Of a DNA stretch of 64,000 nt, positions 49,487 through 60,941 are shown piece after piece (positions within the stretch are counted from its first letter, which is position 1; every line of letters starts with the position of its first letter). Both the position numbers and the translations under genes were made by a program. The DNA comes from Myrica gale (lineage: Eukaryota > Streptophyta > Magnoliopsida > Fagales > Myricaceae). A model generated the notes under the pieces. It was not told the DNA's origin. It searched no databases and worked only from the letters and a program-made list of their open reading frames with translations. The stretch covers positions 9,225,001 to 9,289,000 of the forward strand of contig OZ005621.1 of the NCBI GenBank assembly GCA_963930655.1. Reading direction: 5' to 3'.

Positions 49487-50184
49487 GAACTCATTAATTT
49501 CCTGCAAGAGTGGAAGAAAGCGTGAACAGGAACGAGAAGAGCACAGAAGTTCGCTGCAGCCATTGAATGATTATATGAAGAGTTTTCCAGGGAAAATAAT
49601 GTCATTCTTATGAGTGTATTTTGTGGTACAATAATGAATTCTTCAGACAATGCTTTGAGACCGACATTAGAGAGAAATGGTACTCTACAGGAAGTCAAGA
49701 AAGTTGTGCAAATCTGTCGTGGGCCAAGGTCTGTGACAACATACAGAAACAAATTATGAAATAAAATTCAGTTCCCCTTTTATTCAAGGGTCAGAGTGAT
49801 AGACCACGATCCCAACTTCTTTACGTGGAGTAAAAGGAGAAAAGTGATGGGTTTTTGAAGACTTGGTCATGGTGGTTGTTGACTGCTTTACATGTGTTAG
49901 CTAATATTTTGCCGTTAGTTATTGTGTCTTTATTTTAGGAAGTTGTGGTCTTAAGTTTAAGAAAAATTGTTAGTAGTTGTTTATTTAAATTTTGCTTGAA
50001 GCTTTAATAAAATTAAGCATATTTTTATCCAAACAACTTGAGGTTTATTCTCATTCAAAGAGAATTCTATCGATTTTGCAATAGCTTTGACTGAGACCTA
50101 TTCAACCAGATCTCAATGAGATCTTACATATCAGAAAAGCCTACAAAGAGCACTTTTGTGCTTGGGAAGAGACTCTAGCTCAAC
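49487..50184. other. 3' flank of FAN1 and spacer
   Basis: A possible terminal exon (acceptor near 49507, then SGRKREQEREEHRSS to a TGA near 49612) is readable, but I could not confirm it against the family C-terminus. The rest shows no gene. Confidence 0.35.
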
Positions 50185-50702
50185 ATAGCCTGTACTGGTA
50201 GCCGCCTCCAAAAGATTAGCTGAAGATAAATTTTGATGTAGCCACTAGAAGGTCTTTTGCTGTGATGGCGATCATATGCTGCAGCCTGCATAAATGAAAA
50301 GATCATGTGGGCCAAAATTGAATTAACACCTAATATGGACCTTTAGTTGGAGAAGCCAGAGCAGCTACAGAATGGCAGTTGAAGAAGCCTCTCAAAGAAA
50401 GCTAGAAAGGGCACAAGCTTGAAGATGTTCTGGTGGTTATTGAAGCTATTTTGGATGCTGCAAAACCCGTTGAGTTTGACTCCAGGATTGAATTTTGGAC
50501 GCAAGAAATCAAAGTTTTCACTCGACCATCAGGATTGGAAAATTTACAAAAGTCTCACCCAGGGCCAACAGAAAAGGCTCATGAGCTAGCAAAGTGGGCT
50601 GCTGAGAAAAAGTTTCATGGTTTGATCCCTCCTAATCAACTTCCGAGAAAACTACTCCTTGAGAAGATTATGAACCTCCATGACCTACCCTTTTGCTGCT
50701 GA
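50185..50702 (+). pseudogene. LINE-type RNase H (RVT_3) fragment
   Basis: Frames around 50220-50290 give KINFDVATRRSFAVM, and after stops PLVGEARAA. Then an open stretch, VVIEAILDAAKPVEFDSR, ends with AHELAKWAAEKKFHGLIP. These are the ordered strands and final helix of plant RVT_3 RNase H domains (LKINFD, GEARAA, LxVIxAI, AHxLAKWA). Stops and frame changes show it is dead. No reverse transcriptase is adjacent. Confidence 0.7.
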
Positions 50703-52240
50703 TTGATTAAATTATCAGCAGTGTCCTAGAAAAGGGATGAAGCTAGGGAAAGGTTGTGAGTTGAGGGAGGTGTCCTTTCGAATCTTAGAACAAAGAGATC
50801 AAGATACCTATGTATAATGTTCGCTCTGCTACACTTCTGAAATCTTTTTTCATTATTTCTCCTCCCTGCCCCAAATCTCGGTTCTTTAGAATTGTGCTTT
50901 TTCTCATTTTCTGACGTCGGGCTTTTCATGTTCTCATCTGAGTAGCTAAGGGCTTTGTTGTTCTTCAAATTTGTACCTTCATTGTTTCGGCCCTTGTCTT
51001 ATTTGGGCATTCTGATTGTATAAGCAATTCTTAATAATATTCAAGTTTCTGACTTCAGTTTATTGACGAATGATTGTTTCTGGGGGCAAACTGTCGGCTT
51101 TTGGATTTTTCTAGAGAAAATATATATACATTTTGCACTCTCAATTACTAGACATAACACTTGGCATTTTTAATTATCAACAGACTTATACTGTACACCT
51201 TATGTTAAAATCTCAGCACTAAAATTAATATTAAAAAAATTGCATACGTTGCACAATTTTAGTGGTCAAATAATAAGTCAATATGTAATTTGGGTGCATA
51301 GTGTATAGTTTGATAATTTTGGGTAGAAATTGTAAAAGGTATAATTGTTAGGGTATAAAATATAATCTTCCCTATTTTTTTTTGTGAGCTATTTTGGTAT
51401 GATTGCAGAAATGGGCCTGTCATAATATAGAAAATAAATACAAAATCAGTCATTGTTGTACGTTTGAAAATCGAATTAATTCTCGTGATAATAAAAATAT
51501 AAAATTAGTCCCTTAATTTCATAAAAAACATAAAATTAATCCATTTATCTCTAGTTTATATTTCAACATGATGCAGCTATATATCGACTCACTTGTTTGT
51601 AGGGTGTTCGAAGCTCCTTTCGATATGGTAGCGTGGATTGGACAAAGTTACGAGTTTTCGTAAAATGTAAGGCAGCAGAAGCTCTAGAGAGATGCAATCT
51701 TGGCGTATGAGAGTCGAGAGAACCAGATCTCCAGGCAGTTCAGGTTACCAAACCTACGAACTGCAGTTCGTAGGTACATGTTTGCTGAGCTACATCAGTG
51801 GGAAACTTGTACCATAGGCTTTAGCCCAACAAAATTGCCTTAGTTCCCCTTGACATATACTCTCCAAACATATCGGAAATATCAGATGCTTTTTCTTCTT
51901 CTTCTTTTTTCTGGGTAAACATATCGGGTGCTTTTCAATTGTTAAAATCTTGTTTTCTAAACTTACCTAGTACGAAAAAAAAATTGAGGAATTGATTTTT
52001 TGTTTAGACACTAAATCAACTTTTTCAAGGAATAATCTAATTAATTAGGTGATATGATGAAGCATTATTTGTCCAATATTCGAAGAGGCAACAGGCAGGG
52101 ACATTGGAAGTGACGAGTAATGAATGAGTATCGGGCTAGAGTTACGGCAGATAGCGGGGAAAATGATGTGGAAATTCTGCACAAGTCGTCCTCTTTGGAA
52201 GCTGGCGCAACCCTTAACAGTTGGAATGATGGGCACTGGG
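50703..52240. other. Intergenic region with A/T-rich repeats
   Basis: 51115-51365 looks like an old MITE (CATTTTGCACTCTCAATTAC at one side, a loosely complementary end at the other). 52100-52240 has a short open frame in the DNA into which the next hAT element inserted, but I do not recognise it. Confidence 0.4.
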
Positions 52241-52839
52241 CATGCACGCAGTGGCGGAACGTAGGGGTAGCGACCCTGGGCGGCCGCTACTCCTCATGCC
52301 ACAAAAAAAATATTTTGCATTTTTTTTTTTTTAAATAAATTTGTCTGGCCCGATACCCCTGAAATTTCTCCCCTCTGTACGATGATACTGCGAGTTTGGT
52401 TTCTTATCACTCAGAGTCCATGGAAAAGCTTGGATTTTTTAAGCTCAGAAGTATCAATGGAATTCTGGATGCGATCCACGCAGAACGGAATGCTTTTATG
52501 GGCCTGCAGTTTACAACTTTTAGGAAAACTCCAAGGTCTATACTTGGCCCAACTCCCAGTTTCTGTGGACGAATTCAAAAGCAGGCCGCATTTGGGCTCC
52601 AGGTACTGGGCTAGGCTTTCTTTTCCACCCCTGGACTTCACACATCATAAAAAACATTTTTCTCAGTAGCGTCTCGTATTGGGTTTTCTTGGCTTTTCCT
52701 TCTACTGTTGTTCAACATAGTTGAATTCCTCCACCAATTCTTTCCACCCTTTACTACTATTTGGGTTAATTATTAAATATCGCAGACAAGTTCACCACGA
52801 GAGGAAGAAATTTCTGCGAGGATAGAGGGTTGTTGGAAG

Positions 52840-53040
52840 TGCTGGGATTTTATGAATTTTGTGATTGCTGAAGTTGTGAATTTATGGGATTTTATGAATA
52901 TGTGAATTAGGGATTTTATGAATTTTGTGAATTAGAAATGTGTGAATTTTGTGGGTTGTTAAGTTGTGGGTTGTTGGAAGTGCTGGGATATATTGTTGAA
53001 TTTTGTGGGTCGTTGCCTGTTGGAAGTGCTGGGATATGTT
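52840..53040. repeat. Degenerate minisatellite inside the hAT element
   Basis: Short units such as GGGATTTTATGAATTTTGTG, GTGGGTTGTTGGAAGTGCTG and GGAAGTGCTGGGATAT recur with changes over 200 bases. Confidence 0.6.
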
Positions 53041-53365
53041 GTTGTACTGTTTTGCTTTTGTGGAATTGGCTGTCATCTATGATTTAAGGGAAAAATATTT
53101 TTCTAAAGAGCTAAAGAGAATTTCTTATAGATCTTTCTATGATTTAAGGGTTTATATTTCAAGAGTCAAAACAAAAATCATTATAACTTTTACGGAGAGG
53201 CTAAGAGGAGATTGTGAACAGGAGACTTCACTTTGCATCTCCACATGTGTAGTGTACATCGAGCATGATGTTTTTATGGATATTGAGAACGAAGTCGTTT
53301 TGCAACATTTTCAAAAGATGCAAAATCGTAGGATGCAATTATCACCTCTCAGTCGCAGTACATAG
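53003..53365 (+). pseudogene. hAT transposase C-terminal remnant
   Basis: An open frame ends SLCISTCVVYIEHDVFMDIE followed by NEVVLQHFQKMQNRRMQL. This resembles the very end of hAT transposases of the TTF/zinc-finger-MYM type (YxExDxFxxIxNExxxxxFxxMKxRRxQL). The upstream half is not recognisable and the catalytic DDE region is gone. Confidence 0.65.
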
Positions 53366-53471
53366 CATGGTACATGTATTATAATATTTTTAATATTTTT
53401 AGTCTTTAATTTTTGATATTGTACATTCGACCCCCCTGAACTTTGGTCTTGGTTCCGCCACTGCATGCACG

Positions 53472-53973
53472 AACTCTCTGCTTTGGTCTGAGCAACTGAG
53501 ATATTAATGGGGGCCTACACAACCAGCTCTAATAATGGCCGCTGCAACATTACAAAGAAAAGAAATCCAAAGGGTAGAGATAAGCAGAGAGAGACCACCG
53601 AGAACGAAGTCTGTGGTTGTTCAATTATGTCCACTTAGGCTCATCGTTGTCTTCAAAACTCTTCACGTCAACATATGGGGCCGCGGATTTTCTAGATATA
53701 TATGTTTTGGAGGTTCATAGCTCCCATGATTCTTCATCTTGGGAGGATTATTCTAAGGAGCAGGCTGAAGTCTAATTGTGTTTGTGCAGAAAGAAACAAT
53801 AAAAAGCTAGAAAATAATCATGAAAACCAAGATTTTGGAACAAGAAAATGGAGGATATGATGAACTATATACATAATATATGCCACCCCCACCTACTTCA
53901 GAATGTAGCACTATTCATTCTATTGACAGTTGTATTTATCTAATTCTAATGGGAAGTTTGTAATCATCAGCAT
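53472..53973. other. Spacer between the hAT element and the LTR nest
   Basis: One 61-codon frame (53535-53720) has no recognisable similarity. Confidence 0.35.
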
Positions 53974-54869
53974 TGTTAGTGAATTTTTGTATTGGCAAAA
54001 TTCCGTGTCAAAATATGTCTTGATCGAGTTGTACTTTTGGTCCCCACATTTGTTCAAGAGTTAGAGTTGATGGTCTGTCTCAAGTCTTCACCACGTTCAA
54101 CCAGCGCTCGAGCGCCCTTGGAAAAATTCAGACAGAGTCATCACGTTTGACCAGCGTTTGACAAGAGCTCGAGCGGCCATGGAAAAAGCTCAGACATGGT
54201 CATCACCTTTGACTAGCGTTTGAGAAGCGCTCGAAATTTCAAAAATCTCTGAATTTGTGGAATTTCCTTTTGAAAAGTTAGGAAACCCTACTAGGTTTCG
54301 TGGGAGGCCGTCCTAATGAGTATTGAGGCTTCCATTGAGCAGATTTGTGCCTCCTTCTTTGAGAAAAAAACCCCAGAAGATTTGTGCTTCAAGATTGACA
54401 AGTTTTTCTATATTCTTCGATAAAATATCTTTGTAATCTTCATGGTGTTAAAGGAGTGCTGAAGAACAAGAGTGTTCGGTGAAGAATTCATAAGAAGATC
54501 CTCAAAGGTTTGAGGAGAATACCGCACGGAGCGGGTCTAAGCAGGGACGCTTAGATTATTGCATCAGGGTTGTCAGAGTCAAGTAACAGGGTTTGCCCGT
54601 GTCTGAATCACTGTTTGTAAAGTTTTATACTTAGTGAATTCTAGGTGGCTGCTAGCGCGGAGTGATTTTTCCTTTGAATGATATTTCAAAGGTTTTCCAC
54701 TTCGTCACCAAAATTCTTGTCTTTTTGTGTGATTGAAGTTTGTTTATTTTTTCGCTACCTTGTTAACTGAGTTGATTATTATGCATATCTAGACTGAACA
54801 ATTTTAGAACATGTTTTAAAATTGTTATTGATTTGTTAATTAGAAGGAAAACACATATTCACTCTCTCT

Positions 54870-56085
54870 TGTTAGCTTTTGTGCACAATCGAGATTTTGA
54901 TTATTTCAATAAATGGATTAAGTTTATATATGGACATCTACACACACAAAGTCATTTTTCATCAAACAGCCAAAGTCTTGAAGAAAGAAGATCAAGAAGA
55001 TGCAAGGAGCTCAAAGTAAAGTTTCAAGACCTTAGGGTATAATCCTTGTAACTCTTTATTTCACTTTTGACAATGATTATGAATCACACTTGCATATCTT
55101 TCAAAACATGCATAAATCGTTTTACCTTTTGTTTGAAAGATTAAAATATTTTTAAAGTTTTCAAAACCCAAATATATTCTCAAACATTTTATATCCTTAT
55201 GAGAAGTAAGCCTTTAAAATTGAGTGTTTAAAAGTCGTCAAAAACATGGTTTTAAATCATTTAAAGCGATCGACCGGGCGCGTAAGACAAAAATTTGACA
55301 GCATTCAAATTTTATGACCGTTGGTTAACGGATAGTTGAAGCGGCCTACCGGTACAACAATAAAATTGTCAAATCGACCCCTAACGGCTATAAACGGCTA
55401 GTTTTCATATGTGGCCTATAAATACACTTTCATTTCATCTAAAATGTAGAACCAATGACCACATATCATTTGTATAACTTGAGAAATATCTTAAACCTTC
55501 ATATTCTATATTTCTCATAGCATTCACACAAAACACATTTTCATATCCTTGTCTTTGTGTCAATCAAGAGATAGAGTCTTCCATTTTCATATCTACTCTA
55601 TCAAGAGAGTTTTTGTTCATCTATCTTCACATCCAAGAGATGTGTTTCCTTTAGTGAGGTTGTTCACTAAAGAAGAAGTTTAGAGAGTGTATATCTCAAG
55701 CTTGTTAGGTTAAGAGTGGTGAGCCCGAAAAGACCAATTGAGTGGGTTTGAGTATTGAGCCCGAGAAAACACTTGTAAGGTTCTCTAGAACCCAGAAGTT
55801 AGAGTGTAAAGCTATTGAAGATAGCTGAAAACCTCAAGGCTCTGTGAAGGAGCTTGAGGGATGAATGTAGGCGGGTTTGCCGAACGACCTAAAAACCGAG
55901 TGTTTGCTTCTCTTACCTTTATCTTTACTTTTAGCACATATTTACTCTTATTGCATATTTATACTTGTGCTAAAGTAGGCCTTTCTTTGCAAGCACGTCT
56001 TTGGGGGTCAATAGTGAACAGTTTTAGAAAACCAATTCACCCTCCCCCTCTTGGGTTGCCTTAATCCTGAAAACTAGGACTCACA
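54870..56085 (+). repeat. 5' LTR of the gag-only element
   Basis: TG...CA; a TATAAATA box at 55417-55424 lies after a CGGTCGACC-rich stretch. The matching box in the 3' LTR is at 60176-60183. Confidence 0.88.
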
Positions 56086-56086
56086 A

Positions 56087-56098
56087 TTGGTATCAGAG
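56087..56098 (+). promoter_or_regulatory. Primer binding site of the gag-only element
   Basis: TTGGTATCAGAG lies 1 base after the 5' LTR and matches the 3' end of plant initiator Met tRNA in complement, the usual Copia primer. Confidence 0.8.
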
Positions 56099-56140
56099 CT
56101 TGGTGCTCATATTTATAAGATTTAACAATCTTGAGTTAGA

Positions 56141-57690
56141 ATGTCAACCTCAAGCTTCAACACTCATGTTGAAGGACTTTCCACACTTAGACCACCATTT
56201 TTTAATAGAAGTGATTATGCATATTGGAAAGTTAGGATGAGTATTTATTTACAATATATTGATTATAATTTGTGGATATGCATATTAAACGGTCCTCATA
56301 TTCCCACAAAGAAAGTTGGAGAGGTTGAAACCCTCAAAAACGAAAACGAATATGATGCAAATGATAAAATGAAAATCTCTCTAGATGCAAGAGCCATGAA
56401 TATATTATATTGTGCATTGGATAGAGGAGAATTTAATAGAATTGCATCTTGCTCAAATGCTAGAGATATATGACATATGTTAGAAATTACTCATGAAGGA
56501 ACAAGTAAAGTCAAAGAGTCAAAAATCAACATGTTTGTTCATAAGTATGAGTTATTTAAAATGACACCAGAGGAGTCCATTACTGTCATGCATACTAGAT
56601 TTACCACAATAATAAATACTTTGAATGCTCTTGGTAAATCATATACTAACTCCGATTTTGTGAGAAAAATCCTTAGGTCCCTACCAAAGGCGTGGGAGGC
56701 CAAAGTAACCGTCATACAAGATGCCAAGGATCTCACCAAGCTTCCTCTGGATGAGCTCATTGGATCCTTAATGACCCATGAGATCCAAATGCTCGAAAAT
56801 GAAGATGAGAGCAAGAAAAAGATGAGGATCGCTCTCAAATCCTCCACAATTGAAGATGGAAATGAAGATGAGGAAGATATAGTCTGAATGACTAGAAAGT
56901 TCAAGAACTTCCTAAAGAGAAAGAAAGAAAATAGAAGCATAAAATACAAGAAGACATTTTGGAAGGCTAACGATGAAAGCTCCTCCTCCGAAGAAGAAGA
57001 TGGAGAAATAGCCAACATGTGTCTCATGTCATTTGAGGATGATGATGAGGTACATTCTTCAAATGATGAGCCTGAAATTTCATATATTGAGCTTCAAAAT
57101 GCATTTGATGAACTTCTTTCTCAATTTGAAAAACTAAGTTCAAAATACACTTCATTGAAAAAGAAACTCATTTTGATCTCAAAAGAAATTGATTTTATTG
57201 AAAAATGAGGAAGATACTCTAAAGCTAGTAAACGATTTGTTCCAACAAAAAGCTTTGGAATTTGAAAATGAAAAGGTTGCTTTGAACAACAAAATTGTTT
57301 CTCAAAGCAAAATCATTGAGAAGTTTACTAAAGGAAGCAAAATTTTGGAAAACATGCTTTGTAGTCAAAGATGTGTCTTTGACAAAAGTGGATTCGGCTA
57401 CAAGCCTTCAATTCACCAAAAATATTTTAAGAATTATTTTGTGAAGACTAAGTCTTTTAACGCACCTATTCAAACATGTCATTTTTGCAACAAAGATGAG
57501 CATTTTATTTTTGATTGTGCATTAAAGAAACTTGAGAGCAAGACTCCCAAGAAAGCACAGGTTCCAAAAGGAACCAAAACTAACATTGAATGACCCAAGA
57601 AAGCTCGGGTACCAAAAATGGTTTCTTGATTCTCTTGTAGGATGGAGCAAAAAATGGTGCTTGGATGAAACTTGCCTATCAAGAATGCTT
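56141..57690 (+). pseudogene. Gag polyprotein of the nested element
   Basis: From the ATG at 56141, RPPFFNRSDYAYWKVRMSIY is the start of the Copia gag (UBN2/DUF4219 type). Next come EITHEGTSKVKESKINMF, the RKILRSLPKAWEAKVTVIQD segment, an acidic linker, coiled-coil-like Lys/Glu-rich sequence, and a knuckle CHFCNKDEHFIFDC that lacks the usual Gly. TGA at 56472 replaces a Trp codon (normally WDML), another TGA lies at 56885-56887, and a one-base shift occurs near 57190. Gag packages the RNA in virus-like particles. Nothing resembling protease, integrase or reverse transcriptase follows before the 3' LTR. Confidence 0.85.
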
Positions 57691-57719
57691 GTGATATTTG
57701 AGGACATATGTTAAAAGGG

Positions 57720-58451
57720 AAAACCTTTGGTAACTTCTAAATCCTAGATTGAGGATATGTTTTTAATTGTTGGTTAATTATCTTCTATGATGATTTCTTG
57801 GTTGTTAATCTTACAAATGCAAATTTTTTCACATTTGACATATTTCCTGCATTTGTCAAAATAGAACAACTCTATGAGCTAACATTTTTACAAAATCATG
57901 TACTTTGATAAATTTTTGTGAACTTAAACTTTTTTGGTTGAGAATGACCTTTAAATTTTCATTGGTAGCTAAGAGGTTGGTACAAACCCACTCGGTAGGC
58001 TACTATCGCAATAGCGATGGACTCTTGAGTCTCCGTTAGTCATCCTCTATACCATTTCAATAAAATTATCGTTTAATACTACAAATTGTTCTTTTGGATG
58101 AAAAATGAACTTTTGAATTCTATCCATGCATTCTCATTTTGATTGACAAAGGGAGAGAATTCTTAAATGTCTACATGTTTGTATTCTCTTTGCGTTTAGA
58201 ATGCATATTTGGGGAGAAATGTGTCCTTTGTCTTTTTGATGTGACAAAGGGGGAGAAATGTGCTAATAGTTTTGATGACTATATATTCTCCTTCTGAATT
58301 GGATTATGTTTTGATTGTATTACTCTTTATGAATCCAAATGGCTATTACTAAACTTTATCTCCAAGTCATTATATGTTTGTCCAATTGCAAAACATAGGG
58401 GGAGTCATCCCAAAACTATCAATTTATTGTCATCATAAAAAATGGGGAGAT
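57720..58451 (+). other. Non-coding tail of the gag-only element
   Basis: Repeated GACAAAGGGGGAGAAATGTG-like purine tracts (58145-58260, 58395-58450) lie before the 3' LTR. Similar GGGGAGAA tracts occur in the tail of the outer element (63365, 63961). No pol sequence is present. Confidence 0.65.
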
Positions 58452-60843
58452 TGTTGGCTTTTGTGTACAATCGAGATTTTGATGATTTTAATAAATGGAT
58501 TAAGTTTATATATAAACATCTACAAAGACTAAGTCATTTTCATCAAAGAGTCAAAGTCTTGAAGAAAGAAGATCAAGGAGATGCAAGGAGCTCAAAGTGA
58601 AGTTTCAAGACCTTAGGGTATAATCCTTATAACTCTTTATTTCACTTTTGGCAAGGATTATGAATCACACTTGCATATATTTCAAAACGTGCATAAACTG
58701 TTTTACTTTTTGTTTGAAAGATTAAAATATTTTTAAAGGTTTCAAAATCACAAATATATTCTCAAACCTTTTATATCCTTATGGGAAGTAAGCTTTTAAA
58801 ATTGGGTGTTTAAAAGTGGTCAAAAACATGGTTTTAAATGAACCGGTTTATGAAAATGAATTGTAGCGGTCGACCCCTACATGAAGTGGTCGATCGGCTG
58901 TAGCGGATGATGAAAATGATTTATAGTGGTCGTGTTAGGGTCCCCGGTCTAGGACTCCGTAACAATCACCAACTCCTCCACGCGATCCGCTCCAACACCG
59001 TAATCGATCCTCCCGAACCGTTTCTAGTAACACACGAGCGAAGAATTTAGGATCAAAACACTCAACAAATGAATAATACCTCACTCTTATTACGAAGAAC
59101 GTGGTCTTAGGATTATTAGTCCTTCGAACCACAAGAACACAAGAACAATCGTACAAGGGTTATTAGCCCAAGCACGCCCAACTTAAGAGGTTATTAGCCC
59201 CCAAGTCTACTGGCATAAACGTGCCTATGCCTGGCCACTCTCAGAAAGCTCTCTAGCTCTCACTACTCAACTCTTCTCTGAATGAATGCTAATGCTCCTA
59301 AGGAGTGCTTATATAGGCCTTCTCAGGAGCTTACAAAACCCTAATCAAATCAAATCAAATCAATCTAAATCAAATCTTCAAGATTCTAAGGAAACAATTC
59401 CCAGAATCAGGGAGATTTGATGATACATTCCTAAATCATCAAAACTCAGAAAGGAAAGATAATCTTCTAGAAACATCTAATTCTAGAAGATAAGATTTAT
59501 TGAATTACTACCATAATCAGAGGCAATCTCTGAAGATGCTGATCTCGCTGCCGTCCGCCGCCCTACACGGTGGCGCCTCCGCCATACTCCTCCTTGGGTG
59601 GTGATGCTCCTCCGACTCCCAAGGTCATGCTCATCACTTCCCGTTCGGTCACCGCTAAGGGTGGTGGTGCTCCGCCGCCGGCGGTGGCTGCTGTGGTTAG
59701 CCACTTTTGGCCCTCTGCTGCTGCTTGGCTTGGCTGGGGGTCAGGGCCCTACTGTGGTGCTAAGTCATGGCAAGGCCATGTGGTGGCCATGAGCTTGCCA
59801 TGGCATGTCTGCGGCTAGCTGACTTGCTTGCTGGGCGTGGGCATTGTTGGGCTGCCATGGCTTGTCAGTGGTGCCGGTGTGCCTTGCTCGCGCACGCGCA
59901 TGCTGATGCCATGGCTTGTCTGTGGCGCCTCGGCTGCGCGCGCTGTGGGCGTGTCATGTGCTCCTTGCAGCCTTTCAGTCCAAGGTCTTCTCTGGGGACC
60001 CTTTCAGGTCGACCGGGCGCGTAGGACAAAAATTTGACAACATTCAAATTTTATGATCATTGGGCAACGACTAGTTGAAGCGGTCGATCGGTATATGAAG
60101 CGGTCGATCGGTACAATCGTAAAATTGTCAAATCGACCCCTAACGGCTATAAAAGACTAGTTTTCATATGTAGCCTATAAATACACCTTCATTTCATCTA
60201 AAATGTAGAACCAACGACCACATATCATTTGTATAGCTTGAGAAATATCTTAAATCTTCATATTCTATATTTTTCATAGCATTCACACAAAACACACTTT
60301 CATATCCTTGTCTTTGTGTGAATCAAGAGATAAAGCCTTCCATTTTCATATCTACTCTATCAAGAGAGTTTTTGTTCATCTATCTTCATATCCAAGAGAT
60401 GTTTTCCTTTAGTGAGGTTGTTCACTAAAGAATAAACTTAGAGAGTTTATATCTCAACCTTGTTAGGTTGAGAGTGGTGAGCCCGAAAAGACCACTTGGG
60501 TGGGTTTGGGTGTTGAGCCTGAGAAAACACTTGTAAGGTTCTCTAGCACCCGGAAGCTAGAGTGTAAAGCTATTGAAGATAGTGGTAAACCTTAAGGCTT
60601 GGTGAAGGAGCTTGAAGGATGGATGTAGGCGGGTTTGTCGAACCACCTAAAAACCGAGTGTTTGTTTCTCTTACCTTTATCTTTACTTTTAGCTCATGTT
60701 TACTTTTATTGCATATTTATACTTGTGCTAAAGTAGGCTTTTCTTTGCAAGCACGTCTTTGGGGGTCAATAGCGAAAAAATTTAGAAAATCAATTCACCC
60801 TCCTCCTCTTGGGTTGCCTTAATCCTGAAAACTAGGATTCACA
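58452..60843 (+). repeat. 3' LTR of the gag-only element, interrupted by a solo LTR
   Basis: The parts 58452-58932 and 60007-60843 align with the 5' LTR. It carries extra copies of a GAAGCGGTCGATCGGTA unit (60075-60114 and around 58865-58930) compared with the 5' LTR. Confidence 0.85.
58933..60006. mobile_element. Solo LTR with 5-bp target duplication
   Basis: 1,074 bases starting TGTTAGGGTCCCC and ending GGGGACCCTTTCA, so the ends are inverted TG..CA with about 10 complementary bases. GGTCG flanks both sides (58928-58932, 60007-60011). Inside are a TATA-like CTTATATAGG at 59309 and an ATCAA microsatellite (59342-59375). A strikingly G/C-rich block follows (about 59540-60000) with many CATGGC/GCCATG repeats. 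No internal genes, consistent with LTR-LTR recombination leaving one LTR. Confidence 0.85.
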
Positions 60844-60880
60844 CCTCTAAATGTTGTTAGGGTCTAAACTAGATTTTTCA

Positions 60881-60894
60881 ATTGGTATCAGAGG
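60881..60894 (+). promoter_or_regulatory. Primer binding site of the outer element
   Basis: ATTGGTATCAGAGG follows directly after the end of the interrupted 5' LTR and matches initiator Met tRNA in complement. Confidence 0.75.
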
Positions 60895-60941
60895 TTAAAC
60901 TAGGTCATTGACCCTTTGTCTAGATTGACAAAAGTCAGTCA

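Larger units (their letters stand above)
52249..53463. mobile_element. Complete short hAT element with perfect 8-bp target duplication
   Basis: Left end CAGTGGCGGAACGTAGG and right end, in reverse complement, CAGTGGCGGAACCAAGA share 13 terminal bases. CATGCACG flanks both sides (52241-52248 and 53464-53471). The element is 1,215 bases, too short for a full transposase. Its right part keeps a piece of hAT transposase (53003-53365), so it is a deletion derivative of an autonomous element that was moved in trans. Confidence 0.93.
54870..60843 (+). mobile_element. Nested gag-only LTR retrotransposon
   Basis: The 5' LTR is 54870-56085 (1,216 bases). The 3' LTR is 58452-60843, which is about 1,313 bases once the solo LTR and one target copy are removed. 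Both start TGTTRGCTTTTGTG and end in CTAGGAYTCACA. The primer site TTGGTATCAGAGC lies just after the 5' LTR, and a purine-rich GGGGAGAT precedes the 3' LTR. The flanks TCTCT (54865-54869) and CCTCT (60844-60848) are a 5-bp duplication with one change. The 2.4-kb interior encodes gag only. Confidence 0.88.

Noticed and set aside
59570..60037. Overlapping open frames in the G/C-rich block (for example 59570-59818, 59767-60024)
   Set aside because: High G/C content removes stop codons in all frames; the block is inside a solo LTR and shows no domain.
55861..60822. Two similar 67-codon open frames (55861-56064 and 60619-60822), one in each LTR
   Set aside because: They are the same LTR sequence in two copies; similarity follows from LTR identity and gives no sign of selection for protein.
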